Part shown: piece after piece, positions 1 to 6,429 of the stretch
How the letters are laid out: every line of letters starts with the position of its first letter
Position numbering within the stretch: position 1 is the stretch's first letter
DNA from: JBBSQE01 sp038258095
Lineage (GTDB): Bacteria > Actinomycetota > Thermoleophilia > Solirubrobacterales > 70-9
Assembly (NCBI GenBank): GCA_038258095.1
Contig: JBBSQE010000087.1
Location: forward strand, 1 to 11,926
Reading direction: 5' to 3'
Length of the DNA: 11,926 bases
Notes under the pieces: generated by a model
Databases searched by the model: none
What the model was told of the DNA's origin: nothing
What the model saw: only the letters and a program-made list of their open reading frames with translations
Position numbers and translations under genes: made by a program

Positions 1-742
1 GGATCAGCATGTGCTCGGCCATCCAGCCCTCGTCGCGGGCCATGGCCGAGGCGATCCGAAGCGCGAAGCACTTCTTGCCGAGCAGGGCGTTGCCGCCGTA
101 GCCCGACCCGAAGGACCAGATCTCACGCGTCTCCGGGTAGTGGACGATGTACTTGTTGTCCGCGTTGCAGGGCCACGGCACGTCATCGGCACCGTCCTCG
201 CGCGGCGCGCCGACGGAATGGACGCACGGGACGAACTCGCCCTCGGTGCCGAGCACCACGAGGGCGCCGGCGCCCATGCGGGTCATGATCCGCATGCTCG
301 TGGCGACATAGGCCGAGTCGGTTAGCTGGACGCCGATGTGGGCGATCGGCGAGCCGAGCGGGCCCCTCGAGAACGGCACGACGAACATCGTCCGGCCGCG
401 CATGCAGCCCCGAAAGAGGCCGGATAGATGCTCGCGCATCTCGGCGGGGTCGCGCCAGTTGTTGGTCGGGCCGGCGTCGCGCTCTGACTCCGAGCAGATG
501 AAGGTCCTGTCCTCGACGCGCGCGACGTCGGCGGGATCCGACAGGGCAAGGTAAGAGTTCGGGCGCTTCGCCTCGGAGAGGCGGGAGAACGTGCCGGCGT
601 CGACGAGCTGCTGCGCCAGCAGGTCGTATTCGGAGGCCGATCCGTCGCACCAGTGGATGGCGGCGGGCTCGGTCAGCTCTGCGACTTCATCCACCCATGC
701 GAGAAGCCCTGCGTGCTCGGTCGGGGTGGTCGGCGCGGTCAT
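1..742 (-). CDS. pckG: Phosphoenolpyruvate carboxykinase (GTP), N-terminal part
   Basis: GTP-dependent PEP carboxykinase converts oxaloacetate plus GTP to PEP, GDP and CO2, the cytosolic entry to gluconeogenesis. Only the first 247 residues are in the window; the rest, including the P-loop, lies beyond position 1. Family blocks seen in order: WCDGS near residue 31, RVEDRTFICS 75-84, DAGPTNNW 89-96, MRGRTMFVVPFS 114-125, GPLGSP, SMRIMTRMG 149-157, FVPCVHSVG 170-178, ETREIWSFGSGYGGNALLGK 204-223, KCFALRIAS and MARDEGWMAEHM. These match actinobacterial PckG closely. The start is the ATG at 742. An in-frame GTG three codons upstream (751) sits somewhat nearer to an AAGGAG at 767-772, so it is a real alternative. 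About 140 nt separate it from the DUF4333 gene upstream on the same strand. Confidence 0.96.
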   Translation of the reverse strand, partial: MTAPTTPTEHAGLLAWVDEVAELTEPAAIHWCDGSASEYDLLAQQLVDAGTFSRLSEAKRPNSYLALSDPADVARVEDRTFICSESERDAGPTNNWRDPAEMREHLSGLFRGCMRGRTMFVVPFSRGPLGSPIAHIGVQLTDSAYVATSMRIMTRMGAGALVVLGTEGEFVPCVHSVGAPREDGADDVPWPCNADNKYIVHYPETREIWSFGSGYGGNALLGKKCFALRIASAMARDEGWMAEHMLI

Positions 743-882
743 CTCACTCACGTTGATGGCTCACTTCTCCTTGCTCTCTCAGATGCGCGATTCCGGGTCG
801 CGTTCCCGCGATGCTGATACCCCATTCTGCCGAAACGGGGCGTTCGGCGGCGCGTCGTGAGGCGCCGGCCAAGCGGCGTTCG

Positions 883-1179
883 TCACTTGGCGGGCCTGAC
901 ATCCAGGAAGGTGACGTTTGCATCCCCGTCGCGGTTCTTCAAGACCGCGGTGGCCCTGACTCCGTCCCTAGTGACGACCTCACAGTCGAAGATCACGCCA
1001 GGGCGAACATCGACATCGGAAGGACAGTCGACCGATTCGATCTCGACTCCCTGGACGTTCTGGAGGTTGGCCTTCACCTGGGCTTCGAGCTTCCCGTCGT
1101 CGATCACGGTCCTGCAACCCGAAAGGCTGAGTGCGGTCGCGAGCACTGGGAGGACGATCCAACGAGGCGAAGTTCTCAA
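883..1179 (-). CDS. DUF4333 family lipoprotein
   Basis: A 98-residue secreted lipoprotein of unknown function. The N-terminus has a basic n-region (RTSPR), a hydrophobic stretch WIVLPVLATALSLSG, and a lipobox LSGC with the acylated Cys at residue 22. The mature part has the DUF4333 pattern of two cysteines around an acidic beta region: SVDCPSDV near residues 49-56, then GVIFDCEV near 61-68, and a closing strand ANVTFLDV. The two cysteines could form a disulfide outside the cell. The start is TTG at 1177-1179, chosen because a full GGAGG lies 7 nt upstream (complement of 1187-1191). The gene is divergent from the SucC-like gene and runs the same way as pckG about 140 nt downstream. The gap to pckG holds a weak hairpin (CCCC 820-823 with GGGG 837-840) but no U-tract, so no clear terminator. 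Confidence 0.85.
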   Translation of the reverse strand: MRTSPRWIVLPVLATALSLSGCRTVIDDGKLEAQVKANLQNVQGVEIESVDCPSDVDVRPGVIFDCEVVTRDGVRATAVLKNRDGDANVTFLDVRPAK

Positions 1180-1216
1180 GACGGTGCCTCCGTTCGGGTC
1201 GGGCGGAGGTCGGAGT
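1180..1216. promoter_or_regulatory. Very short divergent start region with two back-to-back ribosome binding sites
   Basis: Only 37 nt separate the TTG of the lipoprotein gene from the ATG of the SucC-like gene. Each has a strong Shine-Dalgarno: CCTCC at 1187-1191 (GGAGG on the minus strand, 7-nt spacer) and GGAGG at 1205-1209 (plus strand, 7-nt spacer). Just 13 nt lie between the two sites, so at least one promoter must sit inside the coding region of the opposite gene. A TAGGGT resembling a -10 box lies at 1237-1242 on the plus strand, 10 nt before the second possible SucC start at 1253. I could not find a convincing -35. Confidence 0.55.
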
Positions 1217-2470
1217 ATGTCTGACCCTGCAATCTGTAGGGTTCCCGCGCCGATGCGCTTCTACGAGTACGAATCACGCCGGATGGTCGAGCTCGCCGGG
1301 ATTCCGGTCACGGAGTACGGCTTCTGCCGCACCGCAGCCGAGGCCCGCGAGGCGGCCGAGCGGATCGGCGGGCCCGTCGTGATCAAGTCCCAAGTCCTCA
1401 CCGGCGGGCGGATGAAGGCCGGCGGCGTTCGCTTCTGTGACACGCCCGAGGAAGCCGAGTCCGACGCGGCCGAGGTGCTGGAGCTCGAGATCAACGGCCA
1501 CATGCCGCGCGGCGTCCTCGTCGACCCGAAAGCCGAGGTCAAGCAGGAGTACTACGCCTCGGTCGTCTGGGACGGGACCGCGAAGAAGCCGCTGATGCTC
1601 TTCAGTGACATGGGTGGCATCGACATCGAGGAGGTCGCCGAGACGCATCCCGACCACGTCGGGCGCGGCCATCTCTCGAACCTGCACCCGATCGCCGACT
1701 TCGAGGCCAAACAGGTCATCGCCGCCACCGGCGTCACCGGCCGCCGGCTCACCCGCGCAACGCCGATCCTCGCCCGGCTCGCCCAGCTCTTCCGCGACCG
1801 CGACATGACACTCGCCGAGATCAACCCCCTCGCCGAGCTCACCGACGGCAGCTTCGTCGCCCTCGATGCCCACATGGAGATGGAGGACGAGGCCGTCGGG
1901 CGCCAGAAGGCGATCCTCCGCTCAGAGCTCGAGATCGCCCCCGAGGACACCCGGGAGTCCTATGAGCCGAGCGACTTCGAGCGCCATGTGTCGGCGATCG
2001 ACGCTGCCGACCACCGCGGAGTCATCCAGGGCCGCAACCACGGCTTCGAGGGCAACCTCGGCCTCGTGATCGGCGCCGGCGGCGGCTCTCTGACGCTCAC
2101 CGACGCGGTTCGCAGCCAGGGCGGCACGCCTGCCAACTACTCCGAGATCGGCGGCAACCCGTCTGTCGCCAAGGCCTGCGGCCTCGCCAAGGAGGTCCTT
2201 CAGTTAGACGGTGTCGAGAAGATCGCGGTGATGATGTCGATCGTCTCCAACACGCGGGTCGACATCGTCGCCCGCGGCGTCATCAAGGCCTGTCTCGAGC
2301 TCGACAAGGACCCCGGCGAGACGATCGCGATCTTCCGCATCCCCGGCGCCTGGGAAGAGGAGGGCTTCAAGATCCTCGAGGCCTACGGCGTCGAGTACTG
2401 CGACCGATCCGTCGGGATGTGGGAGGCGGCGCGCCGCGCTGTGGACAAGATCCAGGGGGGTGCGGCATGA
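1217..2470 (+). CDS. ADP-forming acyl-CoA synthetase beta subunit, ATP-grasp (SucC-like, divergent)
   Basis: Nucleotide-binding beta subunit of a succinyl-CoA-synthetase-type enzyme (acyl-CoA + ADP + Pi <-> acid + CoA + ATP). 417 residues. Motifs: MRFYEYE at 13-19 (the usual SucC start), ATP-grasp lysine block VVIKSQVLTGGRMKAGGV 54-71, GGIDIEEVAE 133-142, metal-binding AEINPL 200-205 and ALDAHMEME 215-223, then the ligase domain GNLGLVIGAGGGSLTLTDA 279-297. The ligase domain differs from classical SucC: the region where E. coli has the NIFGGIVRCD block reads MSIVSNTRVD, and ANYSEIGGNPS (306-316) recalls ATP-citrate lyase (ANYxEyxGxPS, from memory). So the acid may not be succinate. Start at 1217 follows GGAGGT; ATG 1253 would give a standard N-terminus. 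It is the first gene of a cluster with the SucD-like and ferredoxin genes. Confidence 0.9.
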   Translation: MSDPAICRVPAPMRFYEYESRRMVELAGIPVTEYGFCRTAAEAREAAERIGGPVVIKSQVLTGGRMKAGGVRFCDTPEEAESDAAEVLELEINGHMPRGVLVDPKAEVKQEYYASVVWDGTAKKPLMLFSDMGGIDIEEVAETHPDHVGRGHLSNLHPIADFEAKQVIAATGVTGRRLTRATPILARLAQLFRDRDMTLAEINPLAELTDGSFVALDAHMEMEDEAVGRQKAILRSELEIAPEDTRESYEPSDFERHVSAIDAADHRGVIQGRNHGFEGNLGLVIGAGGGSLTLTDAVRSQGGTPANYSEIGGNPSVAKACGLAKEVLQLDGVEKIAVMMSIVSNTRVDIVARGVIKACLELDKDPGETIAIFRIPGAWEEEGFKILEAYGVEYCDRSVGMWEAARRAVDKIQGGAA

Positions 2471-2631
2471 CCGAGCTTCGGAGCGTCGGAAAACAACAGG
2501 CGTGTACGGCGGCTGCGTCCCAAGATCAGCGGAACTGTCGTCTAAGTAGCGGTATGCGCAACCTGGGCGACAACCCGGCCGATCCTTCCCCCCTGCATGC
2601 TGCTGTTTTTCGAGATGGAGTGGGCGCATGA
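2467..2631 (+). CDS. Possible 54-residue linker ORF between the SucC-like and SucD-like genes
   Basis: The 157 nt between the two synthetase genes is one open frame. Its ATG overlaps the upstream stop as ATGA (2467-2470), and its TGA overlaps the downstream start as ATGA (2628-2631). The product (begins MTELRSVGKQ, ends RDGVGA) has two cysteines, no membrane segment and no domain I recognise. Against it: third positions are much richer in A/T than in the flanking genes (codons such as AAA, CAA, TGT, CTA, AGT, GTT, TTT), and it has no clear Shine-Dalgarno apart from coupling to the upstream stop. It may be a small coupled gene, a decayed remnant or chance. The SucD-like gene does not need it, having its own GGAG at 2617-2620. 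Confidence 0.3.
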   Translation: MTELRSVGKQQACTAAASQDQRNCRLSSGMRNLGDNPADPSPLHAAVFRDGVGA

Positions 2632-3548
2632 GCATCCTGTTGAGCGAAGACACCACGTTCATCGTCCAGGGCATCACCGGCCGGGAGGCCGTGAACCTGA
2701 CGCGCGAGTGCCTCGACTACGGCTCCAGGGTCGTCGGCGGGGTCACGCCGGGACGCAAGGGCCGCGAGGTCCACGGCGTGCCGGTCTTCGACACGGTCGA
2801 GCAGGCCGTCGCACACCACGGCTCGCCGATCGATGGCTCCGTCGTCACCGTCCCCCCCGCCTTCACGAAGGACGCTGTTCTCGAGGCCATCGAGAACGGC
2901 ATCAAGCTGATCGTGATCGTGACCGAGCGCATTCCGCGCAGCGACGTCGCACAGATGGTCGAGCTCGCCAACGAGCGCGGAGCCCGGATCATCGGGCCCA
3001 ACTGCCTCGGCCTGATCGTGCCCGGCGTCTGCAAGATGGGCGGGATCGGCGGCCCCGCCAAGGATGCGGCCAAGTCCTACGCGGCCGGCAGGGTCGGCGT
3101 GATGAGTCGTTCTGGGGGAATGACCACCGAGATCTCCTCCTCGCTCACGGCTGCGGGACTCGGGGTCTCGACCGCGGTCTCGATCGGCGGCGACGCGATC
3201 ATCGGCTCCGCCTATGCCGAGCTGATGCCGCTCTTCGAGGCCGACGACCAGACCGAAGCGATCGTCATCTACACCGAGCCGGGCGGCCGCATGGAGGCCC
3301 AGCTCGCGGAGTGGGTCGCCGACAACAACTCGCGCCTGCCGATCGTCGCCTTCATGGCCGGAAAGTTCATGGACGACGACGAGATGCAGGGCATGAGCTT
3401 CGGCCATGCCGGCACGATCGTCGAGGGCGTCGAGGACTCCGCGACCGAGAAGATCGCCCGTCTCGAGGCCGCCGGCATCCGTGTGGTCGAGCGGATCGAC
3501 GAGATCCCCGACGTCGTCAAGGAATGCCTGGAAGGAACGGCAGCCTGA
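2628..3548 (+). CDS. ADP-forming acyl-CoA synthetase alpha subunit (SucD-like)
   Basis: CoA-binding and phosphohistidine subunit, partner of the beta subunit upstream. 306 residues, slightly longer than classical SucD. An N-terminal Rossmann-type CoA-binding domain runs FIVQGITGREA (11-21), GGVTPGRKG (37-45) and PPAFTKDAVLEAIENG (76-91), then TERIPRSD and GPNCLGLIVPG (123-133). The ligase half has GRVGVMSRSGGMTTE (154-168), SIGGDAIIGS, YTEPGG (215-220, the conserved acidic residue near the active site) and MSFGHAGTIVEG (256-267), with His260 as the expected phosphorylated residue. All catalytic landmarks are present, so the complex should be active. GGAG at 2617-2620 lies 7 nt before the ATG. 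The stop shares one base with the ferredoxin start, so these two are translationally coupled. Confidence 0.93.
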   Translation: MSILLSEDTTFIVQGITGREAVNLTRECLDYGSRVVGGVTPGRKGREVHGVPVFDTVEQAVAHHGSPIDGSVVTVPPAFTKDAVLEAIENGIKLIVIVTERIPRSDVAQMVELANERGARIIGPNCLGLIVPGVCKMGGIGGPAKDAAKSYAAGRVGVMSRSGGMTTEISSSLTAAGLGVSTAVSIGGDAIIGSAYAELMPLFEADDQTEAIVIYTEPGGRMEAQLAEWVADNNSRLPIVAFMAGKFMDDDEMQGMSFGHAGTIVEGVEDSATEKIARLEAAGIRVVERIDEIPDVVKECLEGTAA

Positions 3549-3787
3549 TGGCCGACCAGATCGGAATCTTCATCGAAGTCGAGGTCACAGAGGAGACGGG
3601 GTCAGACCCGGCCCTGGCCTCGAAGCTCGAAGAAGTCTGTCCCGTCGACATCTTCCGCAACGCCGACGGCCACACCGAGATCGTCCGCGAGAACCTCGAC
3701 GAGTGCGTCCTCTGCCGCCTCTGCATGGAGGCGGCGCCCGGCGGCGTGCGCGTCAAGAAGCTCTACGACGGCACCGAGCTGAGCTGA
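3548..3787 (+). CDS. Ferredoxin-like protein with a single [4Fe-4S] site (FixX-like pattern)
   Basis: A 79-residue small electron carrier. It has exactly four cysteines: Cys31 in CPVDIF, and Cys53, Cys56 and Cys59 in CVLCRLC. This is the ligand set of one cluster of a bacterial 2[4Fe-4S] ferredoxin (the Cys of the first CP plus the second CxxCxxC). The position of the usual fourth Cys of the second motif reads EAAP (Ala63), and the other cluster is absent. The spacing resembles FixX and similar ferredoxin-like subunits that serve ETF:quinone oxidoreductases. The N-terminal beta strand IGIFIEVEV replaces the lost half. Its start (TGATG, 3546-3550) overlaps the SucD-like stop, so it is made with that subunit and may carry electrons for an enzyme acting on the same acid or CoA ester. 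The partner is not in the window. Confidence 0.85.
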   Translation: MADQIGIFIEVEVTEETGSDPALASKLEEVCPVDIFRNADGHTEIVRENLDECVLCRLCMEAAPGGVRVKKLYDGTELS

Positions 3788-3890
3788 CGGCTCCGGGAGC
3801 GGACTGAGACGGGGATGCGCCGCAACCCAATGCGAGTGCGGTCAGAGATATGGCGAGCAGCGCCGCTGCAGCAAGGTGCCTCGTTCTCTT
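3753..3890 (-). pseudogene. Possible relic of a lipoprotein N-terminus
   Basis: Read on the minus strand, 3890 down to 3753 encodes a textbook lipoprotein signal: basic KRTRH, hydrophobic LAAAALLAISLTALAL, then lipobox LALGC (Cys codon 3822-3824) and a Ser/Pro-rich linker GASPSQSAPG. It ends at a TGA inside the ferredoxin gene. No ATG, GTG or TTG lies in frame just upstream, and only about 20 residues follow the linker. If real, it is the broken start of a lost gene. A nearby GTG (3907-3909) in another frame would need a frameshift to reach it. Chance hydrophobic translation of GC-rich DNA is the main alternative. Confidence 0.22.
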
Positions 3891-4112
3891 CCAATCTCCA
3901 ACTTCACAACTAGAAGTTCTCTTCCTGCCCTTGCAACAGAACGACCTGAACGTCCGGGGCGCAACCCCACTATTCGAGCCGTCTCGGCCTGCGACCAAAT
4001 CCATCGGGCGCCTTTCGTTGTGGGATCTGCGGTGCCATGGCGCCGCCAGTTCCACAACGAAACCGCGCCGGCGAGACGAAGCCGCCCAGCGGCCATCCGC
4101 AACACTGGCGCC
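3788..4112. other. 325-nt intergenic region before the acyl-CoA synthetase gene
   Basis: No convincing gene. The stretch 3880-3960 is visibly less GC-rich than its surroundings. It contains a small hairpin GCTC/GAGC (3790-3793 with 3797-3800) just after the ferredoxin stop, without a U-tract; a weak inverted repeat AACTTC/GAAGTT (3900-3905 with 3913-3918); and the 50-bp palindrome at 4013-4062 listed separately. I found no clear promoter. The gap means the acyl-CoA synthetase may be transcribed or regulated apart from the synthetase-ferredoxin genes. Confidence 0.5.
4013..4062 (+). repeat. 50-bp imperfect palindrome (long hairpin) upstream of the acyl-CoA synthetase
   Basis: Symmetric about 4037/4038. 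The outer arms TTTCGTTGTGG (4013-4023) and CCACAACGAAA (4052-4062) are exact complements. The core GCGGTGCCATGGCGCCGC (4029-4046) is a near-perfect palindrome, and the 5-nt spacers on both sides also partly pair. Of 25 pairs, 20 are Watson-Crick, 3 are G-T and 2 are mismatches. All three G-T pairs are G-U wobbles in plus-strand RNA (C-A mismatches in minus-strand RNA), so the hairpin is best in a plus-strand transcript, the direction of the gene that starts 50 nt later. There is no U-tract, so it is not a standard terminator. Operator, leader hairpin or small mobile repeat are the options. Confidence 0.7.
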
Positions 4113-5552
4113 GTGAATCTGATCGAGGATGTGCTCGAGCGCTTTCCGGCGTCCGCTCCGGGGCTGCTCGCCATCTCCACTGAGGGCGAGCGGCGCGTCC
4201 GGCACATGGGTGAGCTGATCGCCCGGAGTGCCGGCCTCTCGGGTGCCTTTGCGGCGCGCGGCGTCGGCCGCGGCGACGTCGTGATGACCCTGATCGGCAA
4301 CCGGACCGAGTGGGTCCTCTCCCTGTTGGCGTGCTGGCGGATGGGAGCGGTCGCGCTTCCCTGCAACACGATGCTGCGTCGCGCTGACCTGGAGCTGCGC
4401 ATCGCCGCGGCCAACCCAAAGCTCTGCGTCGGCGAGGAGGGCCCCCTCGGCGAGATGCCCGGCGGCGTCGAGTGCATGACGCTCGTCGAGGTGGAGGCGG
4501 TCCTCGACGAGGATCTCCCCCAGGAGACACCGGCCGCGATCGAGGACATGGGGCGCGAGGACCCGGCGCTGATCGTCTTCACCTCCGGCACGACCGGCGA
4601 GCCGCGCGGAGTCGTGCACGCCTACCGCTACCTGGAGGGCCAGCGAACGCAGGCCGAGCACTGGTTCGGCTCTCGGCGAGGAGACCTCGCCTGGTGCACC
4701 ACCTCGACCGGCTGGTCGAAGTCGGCCCGCAACGTCTTCCTCGCTCCCTGGCTCACCGGCGCCGCGGCTGTCCTGCATGAGGGTCGCTTCGACCCGGCCG
4801 AGCGCCTGAACCTGATCGAGGATCTTGGCGTCAACGTGCTCTGCCAGGCGCCGACCGAGTACCGGATGCTCGCCAAGCGCTCCACGCTCCGGCCCCTCCC
4901 CTCCCTCCACCGGCTCGTCTCGGCCGGCGAGCCGCTGAACCCAGAGGTGATCGACGCCTTCCGCGGCGCGACCGGCCTCGAGGTCGCCGACGGCTACGGA
5001 CAAACCGAGACCGGGCACGTGGCGGCGAACGTCGCCGGCGAGCCCGTCCGGGAGGGCTCGATGGGCCGCCCCCTTCCGGGTCTCGAAACCAGGATCGAGG
5101 AGGGCGAGCTGCAACTCCGCCCATCGTCCTGCCCCACCTTCTTCTCCCACTACATCGGAGCGGCCCCGTTTGCCGGCGAGTGGTGGGCGACCGGAGACCT
5201 GGTGCGGGCTGACAACGATGGTTACCTCTTCTTTGAGGGCCGCCGTGACGACATCATCTCCTCGTCGGGCTACCGGATCGGGCCGTTCGAGGTCGAGTCC
5301 GCCCTGCTCAGCCACCCGGCCGTCGCGGAGGCCGCCGCGGTGGCCGCGCCGGACCCCGACCGAGGGTCGGTCGTCAAGGCCGTGATCGTCCTGCGCGACG
5401 GCGCCGATCCGCCTCCCGAGCTGGCGGCTGAGCTCCAGGATCACTGCAAGCGCACCACCGCCCCCTACAAGTTCCCGCGGATCATCGAGTTCGCGAACGA
5501 GCTGCCGAAGACTGCGAGCGGGAAGATCAAGCGGGCCGAACTGCGCGGCTAG
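4113..5552 (+). CDS. AMP-forming acyl-CoA synthetase (acetyl/medium-chain type)
   Basis: Activates a carboxylic acid to its CoA ester through an acyl-AMP. 479 residues. ANL-superfamily motifs in order: P-loop IVFTSGTTGEPRGVVH (154-169), TTSTGWSKSA (196-205, like the TxDxGW block of acetyl/medium-chain synthetases), core DGYGQTETG (293-301), WWATGDLVRADNDGYLFFEG (357-376), hinge RRDDIISSSGYRIGPFEVE (377-395), and PKTASGKIKRAELR (465-478) with the catalytic lysine at 471. It is somewhat shorter than typical family members. The start is GTG at 4113, placing VNLIEDVLERFP at the usual N-terminus. It has no Shine-Dalgarno, and the open frame continues upstream to 3876 with composition that does not look coding. 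It follows the SucCD-ferredoxin genes and may act on the same acid. Its stop overlaps the convergent EAL gene. Confidence 0.93.
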   Translation: MNLIEDVLERFPASAPGLLAISTEGERRVRHMGELIARSAGLSGAFAARGVGRGDVVMTLIGNRTEWVLSLLACWRMGAVALPCNTMLRRADLELRIAAANPKLCVGEEGPLGEMPGGVECMTLVEVEAVLDEDLPQETPAAIEDMGREDPALIVFTSGTTGEPRGVVHAYRYLEGQRTQAEHWFGSRRGDLAWCTTSTGWSKSARNVFLAPWLTGAAAVLHEGRFDPAERLNLIEDLGVNVLCQAPTEYRMLAKRSTLRPLPSLHRLVSAGEPLNPEVIDAFRGATGLEVADGYGQTETGHVAANVAGEPVREGSMGRPLPGLETRIEEGELQLRPSSCPTFFSHYIGAAPFAGEWWATGDLVRADNDGYLFFEGRRDDIISSSGYRIGPFEVESALLSHPAVAEAAAVAAPDPDRGSVVKAVIVLRDGADPPPELAAELQDHCKRTTAPYKFPRIIEFANELPKTASGKIKRAELRG

Positions 5553-6286
5553 GAGCCGGCCTCGAGCAAGTCCGCGATGGGCTCCGGTCGGCCGAAGTGA
5601 AAGCCTTGCGCGAGGTCGACCCCGTAAGTGCGCAACATGGAGGCGGTCTTGTCGTCCTGGACGAACTCGGCGATCGTCGCCTTGCCAAGCCCTTGGGCGA
5701 TCAGGACCATCGCCTGGACGGTGAGCTGATCCGCGTAGTTTCGGGGTAGGTCGCGCTCGAACTCGCCATCGATCTTGATGACGTCGAACGGCAGCAGCTT
5801 GAAGTACTGGAATGGGCCGAAACCGGCGCCGCAGTCATCGATCGCGATCTGGCATCCGAACTCGCCGAGGCGGTCGGCGAATACCGCGGCGATGTCGAAA
5901 TTGGAGATCGCCGCCGTCTCGGTGATCTCGAACGTCAGATGGGACAAGTCGGCGTCATCCACGTCGAGCTCGCGCTCGATGAACTCGAGAACTCCGAGGT
6001 CGGTCACGGAGGCGCCCGAGAGGTTGACGTGAGCGTTGATCGGCTCCCCGGCCCGGTCCCGGGACGCAACCAGATCGACCACCTGTGAGACGACCCTCCG
6101 GTCCAGGTCTCCCACCATCCCTACCTTCTCCGCCGCCTGGATGAACGACGCTGCCGCCACCGTCTCGCCGTCCTTCTCGATCATCCGCAGGAGAAGCTCG
6201 TGGCGCTCAACCTCACCGGTACCGAGGCCCCGGATCGGCTGGGTGTAGAGGCTCAGGCGATCCTCCGAGAGCGCTTCCCGGATCCG
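5549..6286 (-). pseudogene. EAL-domain c-di-GMP phosphodiesterase, 5'-truncated or start-less
   Basis: EAL domains hydrolyse c-di-GMP to pGpG. The frame from 6286 gives the complete domain: RIREALSEDRLSLYTQPI, EAL signature as HELLLRM, HVNLSG, FEITET, AIDDCGAGFG, VIKIDGEF, IAEFVQ, and AQGFHFGRP. Metal and catalytic positions (Glu of ELL, Asn of NLS, the two Glu of EITE, the Asp pair, Lys of IKID, Glu of AEF, Gln of QG) are all present. Between the in-frame TAG at 6389-6391 and the ATG at 6182-6184 there is no ATG, GTG or TTG. Starting at 6184 (211 residues) would delete the first beta strand and the EAL Glu. The sequence resembles the C-terminal EAL of PAS-GGDEF-EAL proteins, whose upstream part is absent. 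So it is a truncated gene, a non-standard start or a sequence error. Its stop shares CTAG with the acyl-CoA synthetase stop. Confidence 0.7.
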
Positions 6287-6429
6287 CGCCGATGTCGTCT
6301 GCGGGCGGCGAGGCCGTCCGTTCGGGTGAAGCGGCCTCCGCGACCACCCGAGGATCGGGTATCCACGGTCAGGGAATTCGACTATCGGCTAGCGAGTGGT
6401 CCGAATATTGCGAATGCAGGGCGCCACCA
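6287..6429. other. Spacer between the EAL frame and the leader element
   Basis: Neither strand encodes a recognisable protein here. The in-frame extension of the EAL reading (6287-6388) has an Arg/Pro-rich composition unlike a domain. The segment 6375-6420 is locally A/T-richer and could hold a plus-strand promoter for the downstream leader, for example around GAATATT near 6411-6417, but no well-spaced -35/-10 pair stands out. Confidence 0.35.

Noticed and set aside
3790..3800. Terminator after the ferredoxin gene
   Set aside because: Stem of only 4 bp and no following T-tract.
3876..4112. Longer start of the acyl-CoA synthetase at 3876
   Set aside because: The extra residues are Arg/Pro/Ser-rich with mixed codon use and run across the palindrome; family homology begins at the GTG at 4113.
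3753..5444. 563-codon minus-strand frame opposite the acyl-CoA synthetase
   Set aside because: Antisense shadow; no recognisable motifs apart from the lipoprotein-like tail at its end, which is reported separately.
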